Origin: Saksenaea vasiformis B4078
Taxonomy: Eukaryota; Mucoromycota; Mucoromycetes; Mucorales; Saksenaeaceae
Assembly: GCA_000697055.1 (NCBI GenBank)
Contig: JNDT01001506.1
Span: forward strand, 1 to 46,571
DNA: 46,571 bases
Direction: 5' to 3'
Each line of letters opens with the position of its first letter. The stretch's first letter is position 1. The notes under the pieces were generated by a model, which was not told the origin of the DNA, ran no database searches, and saw only the letters and a program-made list of their open reading frames with translations. Position numbers and translations under genes: made by a program. Positions 10,634-23,400 of this stretch are shown here, piece after piece.

Positions 10634-12148
10634 TTACGTGGCATCGATCTGCTTAATTTGTGGTAATGCCAACCGAACTTTGTTACGATACGTAGCTCGG
10701 TTATTCGTCTGCATCGGATTTCCTTCCAGATAAACTGTAGTTAAGGTTTCCGTATTGCCCAATTCACGCGTCAGTTCTTCGAAACATTCGTTGTCAAACT
10801 GGTTGTTATTTGCCTAAAGAGAACTCCGAGTTCAAGCCCTCCTGTCATTATTTAGATACACACTCTCTCTTACCCAAAATTCTTCCAGTCGTTTCAAGTG
10901 CGACAAGTTTTCAATATGTGTCAGACGGTTGTTGGCCACATCCAAAGTGGTTAACTTGGCCTTTTCATTCATGTCAATAACTACATAGTCTTCTTTACAA
11001 TCACTTACATTATTCTCCAAACCCTCTAGCTTTTCAATAGCATTATGACTCAAGTACAATTCTTCCAAATTGTGAAGTTCCTCGAGACCCTCCAATTTTG
11101 TAAGACGGTTGCTCTGAATACTTAATAGTCGCAAATTACGAAGAGGACTCAAGTTCTTTTCCAACTATTTAGCCCTGTTGTACCCTTCTTTGTTCCATTT
11201 TTACCTCGAGTTTTGAGATCTTATTCTTTCCAAGCCAAAGTTGTTGTAATTGTGGTAGTGAATCAAGGTTCTCAATCACCTGGCCTTTTTGTTAGAATAA
11301 GGTACATGTCCTTGGCACTAGTTTTAACCCACGCGAATCCGATTAGCTCCGAGTTCCAGATTGGTGACGTTAACTAAAGCATCAAGGTTCTCAATTGTTG
11401 AAATCTTGTTGCTCACGAGGAAAAGATCTTTCAATTGGACCAGTTGATCGAGATTCTTGATATGCTTGATCTTATTAAACGAAAGATCCAGGTACCTGAA
11501 GTTTACCTATTAAGAAGACCTAGAAACACATCAAATACGCTTACACCAATTGCTTCAGCTGTTCCAGTCCACGAATATGCGAGATCTTGTTGTCGTACAG
11601 ATCTAATTCCGTTAATGCTTCAAGTGACTCGAAGCCTTTGATATCGATAATAAGATTCTGTCGGAAACAAATGCGCTGGTAAAAAAAAAAAAAAAAAAAA
11701 AGAAAAAAGAAAAAGAAAAAAAGAAAGGGGAGAAAAGATAAATTATACGTCAGATTATCAATTATTTGCTATTATACCTGGACGCCCTTGAATCGCTCTA
11801 GCCTGAGTTTTGGAACATTCGAAACACGCATATGGACAAGGTCAATTTCCTTCCAAAAATAACAAAAAATTTCAGCATCGTCTCCCTCTTTCCTTCCTTT
11901 TTACTGCGGATAAACTTACATCGGTGTCATCCGGGTAATCGTCCAGCATTCCTGTTCTCAGAGTGGTAAGATAATTTTCGTGGCTGCCTATGTCTACCTT
12001 CTTCTACATCCCCAACCGGTTCCTCGAGATCGGATTCTTCTACATCACTAGCACCTTCCTGCACAACAGTAGCGGTCTTATGTTCTTTAGGAACATCGCT
12101 TTGTTGGGGTTGTGTTGTACTATGATTTTCGACTGCTTCGTCTCCCAT
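10634..12148 (-). CDS. SDS22: PP1 regulatory leucine-rich repeat protein Sds22
   Basis: Nine exons (11998-12148, 11920-11951, 11778-11849, 11545-11675, 11333-11495, 11205-11279, 11009-11164, 10874-10960, 10634-10813) give 348 residues. After an acidic Gln/Thr-rich N-terminus (about 1-60) there are roughly eleven 22-residue leucine-rich repeats, for example LTELDLYDNKIS, LVYLDLSFNKIKHI, LQQLWLGKNKIS and LEELYLSHNAIEKL. The typical LRR cap ends the protein (LETVYLEGNP-like, then ALPQIKQIDAT). Sds22 binds protein phosphatase 1 in the nucleus and cytosol and controls its maturation and mitotic role. The 48-nt intron 10961-11008 is a multiple of three without a stop, so retention would insert 16 residues between two repeats. 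An in-frame ATG ten codons upstream (12178) is an alternative start; 12148 is preferred. Confidence 0.92.
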
Positions 12149-13114
12149 GGTGAACTGCAGAAGAAGTGACTTTTCCACGACGTCTTTTTGCAGTAATCGC
12201 TGACTTTCAATATGATGACGTTTGCTATCGTCTTTTCGTTTTTAGGTGAGGAAGAGTTCATGCAAAATTTTCTTCGAGAATACACTCTTCAAATGATCTA
12301 GTTTTGCAACTCCCTTCTTCCGTGATATCCTACATAAACTTGAAATTTGATATTATTTGTTCTACAAAGCGATACGGCACCTCGGGACAGTTGGTACCAC
12401 ATAGAACATTTGTCTAGCCGGTTAACTGTTCATGTGCGTTTCTAACCAACGTTACACATGTGTTTGTCAATGTGATAGCGGTCCGAATGGCACTTTAAAA
12501 AAAGATCAGGCTATAAAATGTCTTTTCGATGTGGTCTACCTTCGGGAAAGTGATTATCTGTAATCTCAGGCATTTATGACTCCATACGCAGTTGACCAAG
12601 CTTCCCTCCTCCAAATGGTTGGTATATCTTCTAATTTTGTATTCAATTGGTTCAGTTATACAAGCTTCACTGCAAACTGTTCGAACGCTCTTGTTGCCGA
12701 CGCTGCATTTAACAACCATTTTGTAGTGTTCTTCATGCAGTTCTCGGATGCACAAAGCTGCTGCGCTATGGGGGAATAGACCAAAGTCACACCAGAAATA
12801 GTCGTTTCTAAAGTAGTCTCACCATATGGCTACACAAAAGTGTCAAAGACCATCAAGCTTTAAAAGCAAACCCCGGTAACGCATACAAGCGGTAGAGATA
12901 CCAGGTAAAGTATGCGATTAGTTATTATTTTTACAGCTACCCGAAATTATAGCAGCGGGAGTAGCGATACTTGTTACTATTACTATGTGTTATAAGGTGC
13001 CAGTTTCTTCAGTTTCATACCCAAATCCTGGAAAACTGGGATCTTTTCTTTTCTTTTTTTGTTTTGTTTCGCTATTCCTAATGTATTGCTTTTCCAGACT
13101 ACCAGGCTGGCTTC
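12149..13114. other. intergenic between DBP5 (3') and SDS22 (5')
   Basis: This is 966 bp with no supported gene. The minus-strand open stretch 12495-12755 reads somewhat like protein, with spaced Cys and His (for example KMVVKCSVGNKSVRTVCSEAC), but it has no start context or splice partners that I can find. The region must contain the SDS22 promoter near 12150-12400. Confidence 0.45.
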
Positions 13115-14944
13115 CTAAAGAACGTCCTTCAATGTACGCTCCACTTCTTCCCAATCATCCGTCTGAACTCTCTGGATAGGTCGTTGGAAGTGTTCCTCGA
13201 TAGATCTCATATGATCCCAGCTTCTTCTATCGTGGACAAAGTTGATGCTCACACCAGTACGACCAAACCGTCCGGTACGGCCAATTCTGTGCAAGTAGAC
13301 TTCCGGATCGGGATCACCTTGAGAATTCAGAGGCATATCGTAATTGATAATAAGGGTCACTTGGAGGATATCGATACCACGGGCAAGCACGTTGGTTGTA
13401 ATCAGGACCTTAAATTCACCTCTTCGGAAATCGTCCATCAGCTTGTCGCGTTCTTCCGATGGCATACCACCATGAAGCGAAACAACAGCGTGTCCCTGAT
13501 CCGTCATGCGCCTGGCAATCTCATCCGCTGTATCACGTCGCTATTGAAAAAATTGTTATATCATTATCTGAAAGCATAAACTTACCTTGCAGAAGATAAT
13601 ACTTTGACTGACAGTTAAAAGATCGTAAAGGTTCGTCAATACTTCGTATTTGTGCTGTTCGCTAGCGCAGTCCATGTAGTATTGCTTTATACCATCCAGA
13701 CTGAGTTGTTCACGACGCAGTGTAATCGCATTAGCGTCCGGCGCAAATCGAATTGCGAATTTCTGTACATGCTCTGGGTATGTGGCCGAGAATAGCAATA
13801 TCTGGAATATATTGGCCCTGATCATACTGGAGAACCATTTAGTAAGAAATATGTATTCAATAGCTTACGTTTTGATGCGGATACTTTGATCACCCAATCC
13901 ATCCTGATCCAACATGTTATCGGCTTCATCAAGAACAAAAATCTTGATTGTCTCGGTCTCCAATGTGCGACGACGGATGACATCCATAACAGATCCAGGT
14001 GTACCAACGATCACCTGTTCATTAATACGAGAGCGCTTAATCGAGGCATCTTTCACCACAAGAGCGGTAGTGATCGACGTGAATCTCGACATCCATTCAA
14101 TCACATTCATGATCTGACGCGCCAATTCACGGGAGGGTGCTAAACAAATCGCCTACTCGGATGTTATACACACATGAAATTCATGGACTGCATACCTGTG
14201 GTTTTTGAAGGGTTTGATCCACTCTACTCAGCATAGCCAAGACAAACGCTGCCGTCTTGCCTAAAGTGAAAGTCTATGAGATAAACATTTCTACGGAAAA
14301 ACGAACTCTACCTGTTCCACTCTGCGACTGCGCAATCATGTTTTTAGGTCTATGTAAAACAAAACTCAGCATCCATCCATAATTATCTCCTATTTCTCTT
14401 ACGGATCAGCCAGCATGAGTGGCAAAGCTCGTTCCTGAATTTTCGACGGCTTAGAATACCCCATATTGTATAACCCCTTCAGTAGTTCCTCTTTCCTGTT
14501 CCAAAACACCTTATTAATTCACTTATTTAAAACAATAATAACTTACAATCCTAATTCTTCGAAAGTCTTAACAGAATACAAAGGAGAGTCACGTTCATCG
14601 GTATCAGCCAGTCTGACTTGCACAGTATGATCAGCGGAAAATAAATCATTATCTAACAAATGGTTAGCTTATATATTCATGTGAGATAGATACGGACTTT
14701 GAGGTAATCCTAGATCGGAGAGACTGACAGGAATATCTCCTTGAGGAACTATAATATAGGATAAATTGTGAGCAGCGTTGAAACTCGGCTGTTTTTTTTA
14801 TCAACATACACTGATTTGCGGGTGCTAGTTTGCAAAGAAAAGTGGATTCAGTATGAATCATGTATGCGTGTCATCGGATCTACCTTTGCCAGCAGTAAGA
14901 TCACCCAATCTCACAGTAATACTATCCATGTTTTCTGCAGACAT
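13115..14944 (-). CDS. DBP5: DEAD-box RNA helicase Dbp5/DDX19 (mRNA export)
   Basis: Nine exons (14884-14944, 14698-14748, 14547-14652, 14403-14495, 14312-14349, 14196-14260, 13869-14152, 13586-13826, 13115-13540) give 454 residues, near the family size. The motifs are in order: the Q motif region (KPSKIQERALP), I (AQSQSGTGKT), Ia (PSRELARQ), Ib (GTPGS), II (DEAD), III (SAT), V (TNVLARGID) and VI (HRIGRTGRFGR). The segment ADPPKNMIAQSQSG and the long exon-9 insert YDMPLNSQGDPDPEVYLHR are Dbp5/DDX19 signatures that separate it from eIF4A. Dbp5 works at the cytoplasmic face of the nuclear pore with Gle1 and inositol hexakisphosphate to strip export factors from mRNA. The second intron uses a weak donor, GTCCGT. 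Confidence 0.95.
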
Positions 14945-15090
14945 GATCAGGTTAGTGTGAATAATAAAGCTAAACAATTCGTCTCGGATCAATCGCGCAT
15001 TTGCAACCCGAAATCCGCTACCCACCATATGACATGTTTGAGAATAACAGAAAACGACCGTAACTGTGACTTTCAGCGTGGTTTCTTTGT

Positions 15091-15577
15091 TCAGGCAAAC
15101 GAGTCCCACAGAGACTGATATGTGTGTGACAGCTCGAATGTCATTTCTTCCACGTCGACTTCCTAAATGCCATGGATGAATCACGTTACATTCTATCAAA
15201 TTTACTTTATCAGACGTTATCACATATATGCACATACGCAAATCGATACTACGGACTTCTCTGCTGACAACAGGACTTCTTGTTGTAACTGGCGGTGCGT
15301 ATAAAAGTTTCATAGCGCTTCCATGCTTGAAAGTTAAATATTTGGATGACGGAAACCTACCGAAGAAAAAAAAAAAATGCAAAACGCAGAATAATCCCAA
15401 GTTTTCGAGGAACTGCGAAGCTCGATCACTTTCCTTTTTTGGAAGGTCCGCAGCGGGGTAGTATGATGAATTGGGATACGGACATCCTCTTCTTCCCATC
15501 ATGAGCAGTTTGCGTTGGTCCACAAGAAGGCATGACTCCTTGTAACACTCTGTGTAATATGTAAAATTTCTTACCAT
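15091..15577 (-). CDS. probable small multi-exon gene, splicing unresolved
   Basis: Just upstream of DBP5 and on the same strand are short open blocks with coding character. The terminal block (stop 15091-15093) ends ELSHTYQSLWDSFA. A middle block spans about 15236-15362 and a first block about 15390-15510. A good intron (donor GTATGTG near 15233, acceptor near 15158-15163) separates the middle and last blocks. The poly-T plus TAG at about 15361-15390 could be another intron end, but then only about 30 nt long. Two frame combinations are possible for the first two blocks, so I give no protein. The end lies 147 bp from the DBP5 start codon. A further open block at about 15618-15717 (for example LKVRDVNEDLHKHKEGRSQI) may be an earlier exon. 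The family is unrecognised. Confidence 0.4.
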
Positions 15578-16874
15578 AGAAAAGAGAACTTATCTCGTCT
15601 TGATATTATCTTGCCATCTCTGCGTCGTGATCAATCTGGCTTCTTCCTTCCTTGTGCTTATGCAAGTCCTCATTTACGTCCCGCACTTTTAATACCGTAA
15701 TTTGATGCTTATGACACTATGAAGATGAAAAATGCATAAAAGGTGATTCTGATGCATTGTAGCAATAAAGAAGTGTGCGATAGTTAACGCTGATGTGAAA
15801 TAATCGTCTCAAACTTGTATGAAAAAAGTTTGAAGTCTGTCAATTTTATAAAAAATTATCTACAGAATACATGTCCCTCACAAACGTGTAGTTCATGTTT
15901 CCAATGTTATTACACATCCCAAAGTACGCAAGTCCGTAAACAGCAAATGGGAAGCGTGTCTAGCAATGGTTGTCCTCTTTGATCGAATCCAGACCGCCCT
16001 TCATATAAAGCAGGAACGGATACAAAAGACTGAGATGAGCAGGCAGTCAAATACATTGTAATTGCGGCAGCGAGTCGAGCGCTTGTTGGGCGATCCATCT
16101 GTGACAGGTACCACGAAAATGGTCGGACATCAACTAAGTGACCCAAGAGGTGCGGCACAAATATCCATTCCCATGGGAATATATGTTAACGGTAAGTTGT
16201 TCATAAACACTTATTCAAATGTGACTCACGCAAGTGTCATATAATTGGAAAGACTAAAAACGTACAAATGGGGGGAACTAGCACTCTCAAAGAGAACGGA
16301 GACAAAAAAAATTTCATGTAGCTGATGTTGGCTAGGCAACTTATCACTGATAAATGCAGGCTATCCCTTTTCTTAGAGCGGGGTTGTTTTTCTTGAAAGA
16401 ACTTGGCATGCTCTGGTTTCATTCGGATGGAAACTGGGGCAACCATCCACAGTTAGCGAAACAAATGGTTTCACCATGATTAATGAAAACATATAATTTG
16501 ATTGGTGCACATCAATACCATGTGGCCATAATGAGACAAGGCGGAAGAAGATGATCATTTTTTTGATGCATATTCTTTTAGGAGAATTTTTCATGTCATC
16601 GAAAATAAAAATGGGCAAAAATAGCGACAATTTAAAGTGCGTGCATGATAGGATTGAGCCGTTTTTGTTAGGCACAAAGGGTATCCTCGTGCTGATACAT
16701 TTGCTTTGATTCGCTGAGAATGACCCTGACTTTCGATTTTCAAATGGTATGTTTGAAAGTCAGCTGCTTTGGCGTACGCAGCAATGACGAAGATAAAAAG
16801 CATCCGCCAAAAAAAAAAAAGTTAGCGTATTTAAAGCAACCGAGGGTTCACCTTAACTGTTTTCCTGTTATATC
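15578..16874. other. intergenic, scattered open fragments only
   Basis: There is no complete gene. Three minus-strand fragments have mild coding character. One is 15618-15717, possibly part of the preceding gene. The second is 15910-16158 (contains MDRPTSARLAAAITMYL). The third is near 16670-16803 and starts MLFIFVIAAYAKAADFQTYH, which resembles a signal peptide. None links to the others with clear splice sites and phase. Confidence 0.35.
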
Positions 16875-17570
16875 ATGTCATTACCTATTGCGTTTGCAGA
16901 AACTGTCACACACAACGATGGCAATGAACACATCATGATGTTACATGATCATACGGAATTCCCTCCTCTCCCCACAACGCTACATGACGGATGGCAATGG
17001 ATATCTCGGAAAGAAACGATAGAGAAGCCGATAGTTATGTCAACGACTTCAGACAATTGGGAATATATGGCGTATGAAACAGCGAAACCATTATATGCAG
17101 ATGTTGCTGAGCAAGCAGCGCATCTACCGACCGCTATTCGACAGAAAGCAAGCACAAGTAAGACGGGCATGCCTCGCCGACATCGGCGAATACAGCTGTA
17201 TGAACCACAAAATGACGACGATCTGGGCGAAGAAATGAGAACTATCTACAAATCTGGACGAGTACGACGTAGACAAATGGGAGCCAGAAGTTTCCATCGC
17301 AGGGCGTCGTTGATCAATCGAGTTTTTTTTTGGTGCACAGAAGAAGCCCTGCTTTCATTCGATTCCCTGACAGATGATACACAAATGGATCGCAAGATAT
17401 CAAAGCAATGTGATTCGCTCAGTCTTCGCTACTTTAAGAAGTACTGTAGCACCATGCCAGAACCTAACATACCAAAACAGACTTATCGCTATTCACTGAC
17501 AGGTGAAGAAGAATTAGAAAGGACGCCACGGAACAAACTTCCCAGCGCACTTCAATGCGAGCTGCTTTAG
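16875..17570 (+). CDS. hypothetical protein, single exon, about 231 aa
   Basis: This is an uninterrupted 231-codon frame, the longest plus-strand frame here apart from ubiquitin. Composition is soluble and mixed: an acidic N-terminal third with a His/Pro-rich patch (residues 20-35), a basic centre (about 95-145, MPRRHRRIQLYEP then SGRVRRRQMGARSF) and an acidic, polar C-terminus. There is no membrane segment and no motif I recognise. An alternative is that it begins at an acceptor-like TTTGCAG at about 16895-16901 with an upstream exon unseen, or at Met21/Met22. It ends about 460 bp before polyubiquitin, on the same strand. Confidence 0.5.
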   Translation: MSLPIAFAETVTHNDGNEHIMMLHDHTEFPPLPTTLHDGWQWISRKETIEKPIVMSTTSDNWEYMAYETAKPLYADVAEQAAHLPTAIRQKASTSKTGMPRRHRRIQLYEPQNDDDLGEEMRTIYKSGRVRRRQMGARSFHRRASLINRVFFWCTEEALLSFDSLTDDTQMDRKISKQCDSLSLRYFKKYCSTMPEPNIPKQTYRYSLTGEEELERTPRNKLPSALQCELL

Positions 17571-18954
<1,384 letters not shown>

Positions 18955-18996
18955 GATAAGAATCGTTTAGGAAGTTAAAAAAGATTACATACGTGC

Positions 18997-19002
18997 AATA
19001 AA
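18997..19002 (+). terminator. polyadenylation signal of polyubiquitin
   Basis: An exact AATAAA lies 43 nt after the ubiquitin stop codon, in a short A-rich 3' region followed by a TG-rich stretch (TTAGGGTGTCCTAGTGG). It is the best-looking poly(A) signal in the window. Confidence 0.6.
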
Positions 19003-20464
19003 GATTAGGGTGTCCTAGTGGACACACGAAAAAAAAAAAAGGAAATGCAGGAGTCCTTTGTCATTCACGTGCCGCAGCACCTGAAGTTGCAGAACAGCAT
19101 TGATTGGTCATGCGTCGGAGTTTGTGGGTGAACCGGTTTGAGAGTGTCAAATCATTGTTTCCCAAAAATACCTGTCGCATTTTTCAAATTTTATCAGCAA
19201 GAGATCTTATTCCTGCCATTGTAATCCCTCATGATTTCTCTTTCACTACAAGGAAATGTTGTCGATGAGAATGGTAGACCTGAGTCCATGGACTACATAT
19301 AGGTCGACCCATGAACTCAAGTCTGATGCCAATATCAAGGAAATAAATAAAAGTGTTGAGAACTTAAAAGACAATGAAATGGGAACAGAGGACGGGTACC
19401 CGTTCGTGAGCATAAGCTACGGTTTCTCATTCTTTACATATGTACAGTTTAGTGAATGCGATGGGTAAAGGCATAGGGTAACGACTGGCTCAAGCATCAA
19501 TGCGATGAATAAGCCTTTGAGCACTAAATTTCCTCCCGATAGAGATACTATGTTTTCCGGCGATAGACCTGAAAAACAGTATGTCAAAATCACCATCTCC
19601 CAAAAATAGATGTGCGGCTTTATAAATAAGTTGCACAAGAAGGCCAGGTCTGAGACCAGAGACCTCGGATCACCATTTCAGAAATGGGATTTCCTCGGTG
19701 ATTGTATGTAGTAGTAGTTTTTAGTATCTTTCATTGAATCAGCTACCGATGATGCCGTCTTTGAAAATCAGCTAAATGAGAATGGAAAGACCACGTTTTT
19801 CCCCCCTTCTCTCTCCGGCATGTGCAGGGTTAACCAAACCCGAACCGAATAGGCGAGTTCTTCCGATGAGTGGGTAATACAAGAGCGGATGGCGTGTTCT
19901 TTACTTAAACAATGCTATCTGGCTCCCAAACGACGATTTATCCCGTGCTCCCATTTAACTCATTGTAATTGGCTTATCAAGCATTTTAATCTGTTTACAC
20001 GGTTAAAGTGATATATGTGTAGCTGGTCACCAAGATTTCCCTAACACCCACGAAATAACCCTGACGACGACGGTCCATGGTCTGATGGTAACTGAAAAAA
20101 AAAGGACACAATGAGTCTGTTTATGGAAGTTGTTTACTTTCATTCTTTTGGGTTATGTGCAAAATGCCTATACGCACACACTCTCCTTTTTTCTTCACTG
20201 ATGTGGGTTCAGTAGTCAGTTTGGTTATGAAATGAAAGAAGATAAAGTTCTTTTAGTTGTTCATCACGTGGCTTGCCTGAAGAGCCACTTCCCAACATTG
20301 AAGCTCATGCCAAATAGTTTAAAACTGACACAGAGTGGTACGAAAAATCCTTTATTACAGTTTCACAATTGCGGGGGGAAGTTAGTAAGGAGGTTCATCT
20401 CTATGCCGTTTGACCTGTCTTTGTCGGAAAACATCAAATTCCGGCGGCCGATTGGGGCCCATTC
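19003..20464. other. intergenic between polyubiquitin and RNA14 (convergent)
   Basis: Both neighbours end here, so this is a 1.46-kb 3'-3' spacer. Open frames (for example 19256-19468 and 20232-20468, plus) have no coding character. I see no RNA gene or repeat. Confidence 0.5.
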
Positions 20465-23400
20465 CTAAAAAGTGGATCCGTTAAAAACAAAAGAACGGTC
20501 TCTGTCTCTTCTTGACACTCTACCTTTGTGAGATTGGTAATCATCATCGTAATCATCCCGTTGTCGACGCTTCATGCCTTGTTTACCACCACGCATGGGC
20601 ATACCACCCTATAGTAGGAGAATGGTTAATCATTTGTCTCTCAAAAAATGATCATTGATGGCTTACCCTTGACTTGAATCCACCGCCTCGACCCCGTCCC
20701 GAAGGTCCTCCATAACCACCACGCATGGGTGCCATCTCTCTTCCAGGAGGTGTGTGCATCGGTGGCACATTCTTCGGTGGCTGTGACATAGGTCCCCGTC
20801 CTGGTGCAGCTAGGGGTGGTGGCGCGCCTTGGGGAAGAGGAATGATAATATTACGGAGTAGATCGACAAGTTCTGCTGCTTGAATAATAGGGCCGTTGAA
20901 TTGCTGCGCCGATGGCAGGTTGGATACAAAAAATGCTACGGGTTCGGGAAGTGCTTGGGTTGCCGGAGCTGGGGCCTGCTGTTTCCAAGCCATGGGCGCT
21001 GGAGGCGCAGCAGCTGCCGCAGGTGCGGCGATATCAGGTGGAGCAACAGCTTCTGTTGCTGACGCAGCAGGAGCCGTAGCACTAGCGGGACGGCGCACAG
21101 ATTCTGCAGGTGGTTTATAGATCTGCCATTGATTTAAATCAGGTCGCGGATATCTTTCAGGATGAACAGGTTCCAAAAGAGGTCGCTTGCCGTGTGTATC
21201 TTTGCGAGCACGTTCTTTTGCCTTGATAAAAGCAACTTCGGGTGTTCCGGAAACAACGGGTGCTTCCGAAACCTTATGCTTGCGAGCTAAAACATAACTT
21301 GTCAGAGAAACGATTGGTCCACATCTACCCATTTTTTTTTCTTTACCTTGGCCACCTAGTTCTAAATCACTAATCGAATGAATATCCAAATAGCTGTAAC
21401 GGTCGAGTAAGGACTCCAGCGGTGTTTCTAAAGACCTTGATAAGCAATGGGATCGTTAAGAAAAAAATGAGAAACCTACTTCCTGGGATGGCTTCATTCC
21501 TTCTTTTTTCCACATTCTGTACACTAGCAAGATCGCCATATTTGTTTTCATATTCTAAAAACTTCGCCCAGACAGACTCGGACTTTTCCACCGGCATAGT
21601 GGCCAGGGTTCTTTCGAATAACGCACGTGTATCTATCGTCCAGCGTAAGCTACAATCAAACTGGGAGAAAAAAAAAGGAAGAAAGCTTACTGTTGTCATC
21701 ATTCATTTGAATCAAAAAGTCCAAGTATTCACAGATATAATCCGGATCATCTGGGAAGAGCTTAATGCCCAGACCAAAGATCTTGCCCGCAATGGTCGGG
21801 TTTTTGCTATTGTGATATTCCATCAATGCTATTTTTTTTTTTTTACAAAATAACATTAGCCTCCTTTTTCATCGGTAGTAGCGGATGCAGCTTACCAGAT
21901 GCAACAAAGACGTGATAGGTTCGATTGTTCGCCCTGCGGGCTTTTGAAAATATTTCGCGTGCAATTTTAATACCCTACAACCATGTCAGCAATCGAGCAA
22001 TCGTTGAATAAGACAACACACTACCTCTGTACGTCTTGCAAATTGCATGTAGTTAATCCACACTAAAGAGCAACTTCTACAAATCACATCCACCTGTTCC
22101 TTGCTTTGTTTCTCGATCTCATCCTGTTCTTTCTTAACTTGTCTTTCGCGCTGTCGTAGTTGTTCTCGGAATTCACCATCAATATCATCTGTCAATTTCA
22201 GAGTTGCCTTTTCCTCATCTGCTTCTTGTTGTAACTTGTCAATTTCCTTTTGTGCACTCGATTTAATCTTTTCCACGTCCAGATCCAATCGCTCAAGCAA
22301 CGATTCAAATGCCTTGCGAGCTTCCGCTAATTGTCTTTGCGATTCACAGAGCTCTGCATAGGTAAAATGGAGTAAGAGACTATTGGAAAGAAGTAGAGTG
22401 AGATAGCGTGAAAACAAAACAATCGACTTCTCTTTTTACCTGGCAGGAAGCACCTCTGTTCCTTGCTTCAGTACGTCCATTGCTTTTTCGTTTTTTCCTT
22501 GCTCGAGGTAGTAGTTTGCAAAATCATACCACATCTCAGGATAGAACCTTAGCACAAGGAAAGCTTGCTGGTACGCGTAAATAACGCGTTCGCTAACGAG
22601 AGACTCTTCATCCAGCTGGAGTGGGTTGCTCTTTTCCCATCGAATATACTGTTTCCATAGATCCAACTGCAAAGGTTTCGTTAGAAAACGAAGAATCATC
22701 TTTCGTTTCTTACTTGCTGTAACTCTTTATCGGTCCATTGTGGCGGTTTTGGGACTGCAGAACGGTTCAAATTATCGGTAAATCGTCTCATTTCCGGCAA
22801 AGCAGTGCGTGCTGTCATGTATGCCGAAGATTTCTCGCCTAAAAATTTTTTGGCCTGGAAAGTGTTACACCACGCTCCATGGAAGCGTTTAAAAAAACTT
22901 ACTGTCAATCCATTCAGATTATGTTCCCAGCGATCGTATTCTTTCCATAGATGTTCGACATTGTTCAATGGGATGGTAACGGCCTTTTGGTAAGCACGTC
23001 GCATGCTGTCCATCTTGCGTTGCTCTTCCCATGTGTTGGTGGTCTAATTCACATGTCAAGCATGTTTCCTTTTTTTTCCCTTATCTTTCGCTTTTTTACC
23101 TCTGCTGACTTGAGGAAGAAAATGTAATCGGCCCAGATAGAGCCAGCTTCCTTGTCGATACCGACATTTTCAAGAACAAACTCATACGCTCTTTCAATCA
23201 CAGTTCGTGCTTCTGAGGTGGCCGCGGAACCATTTTCTCCCCGATTGATGCGACGAATATAACCAAGATAAAATTTCCATAGATCCACAGACAGCACAGT
23301 TTTTAAGCATCGTGTAAAAAGAGCCTCGACCTCATTGAAATTAGAGTATTTGAGTTCCAAATCCAGGTAAGCAAGCCAATGTCTTGGCTACAGAAGAAGC

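Noticed and set aside
14858..15577. 239-codon minus-strand open frame as one protein
   Set aside because: It runs through DBP5 exon 1, its upstream region and a poly-T acceptor. DBP5 family homology and splice sites explain its end, so the single protein is artificial.
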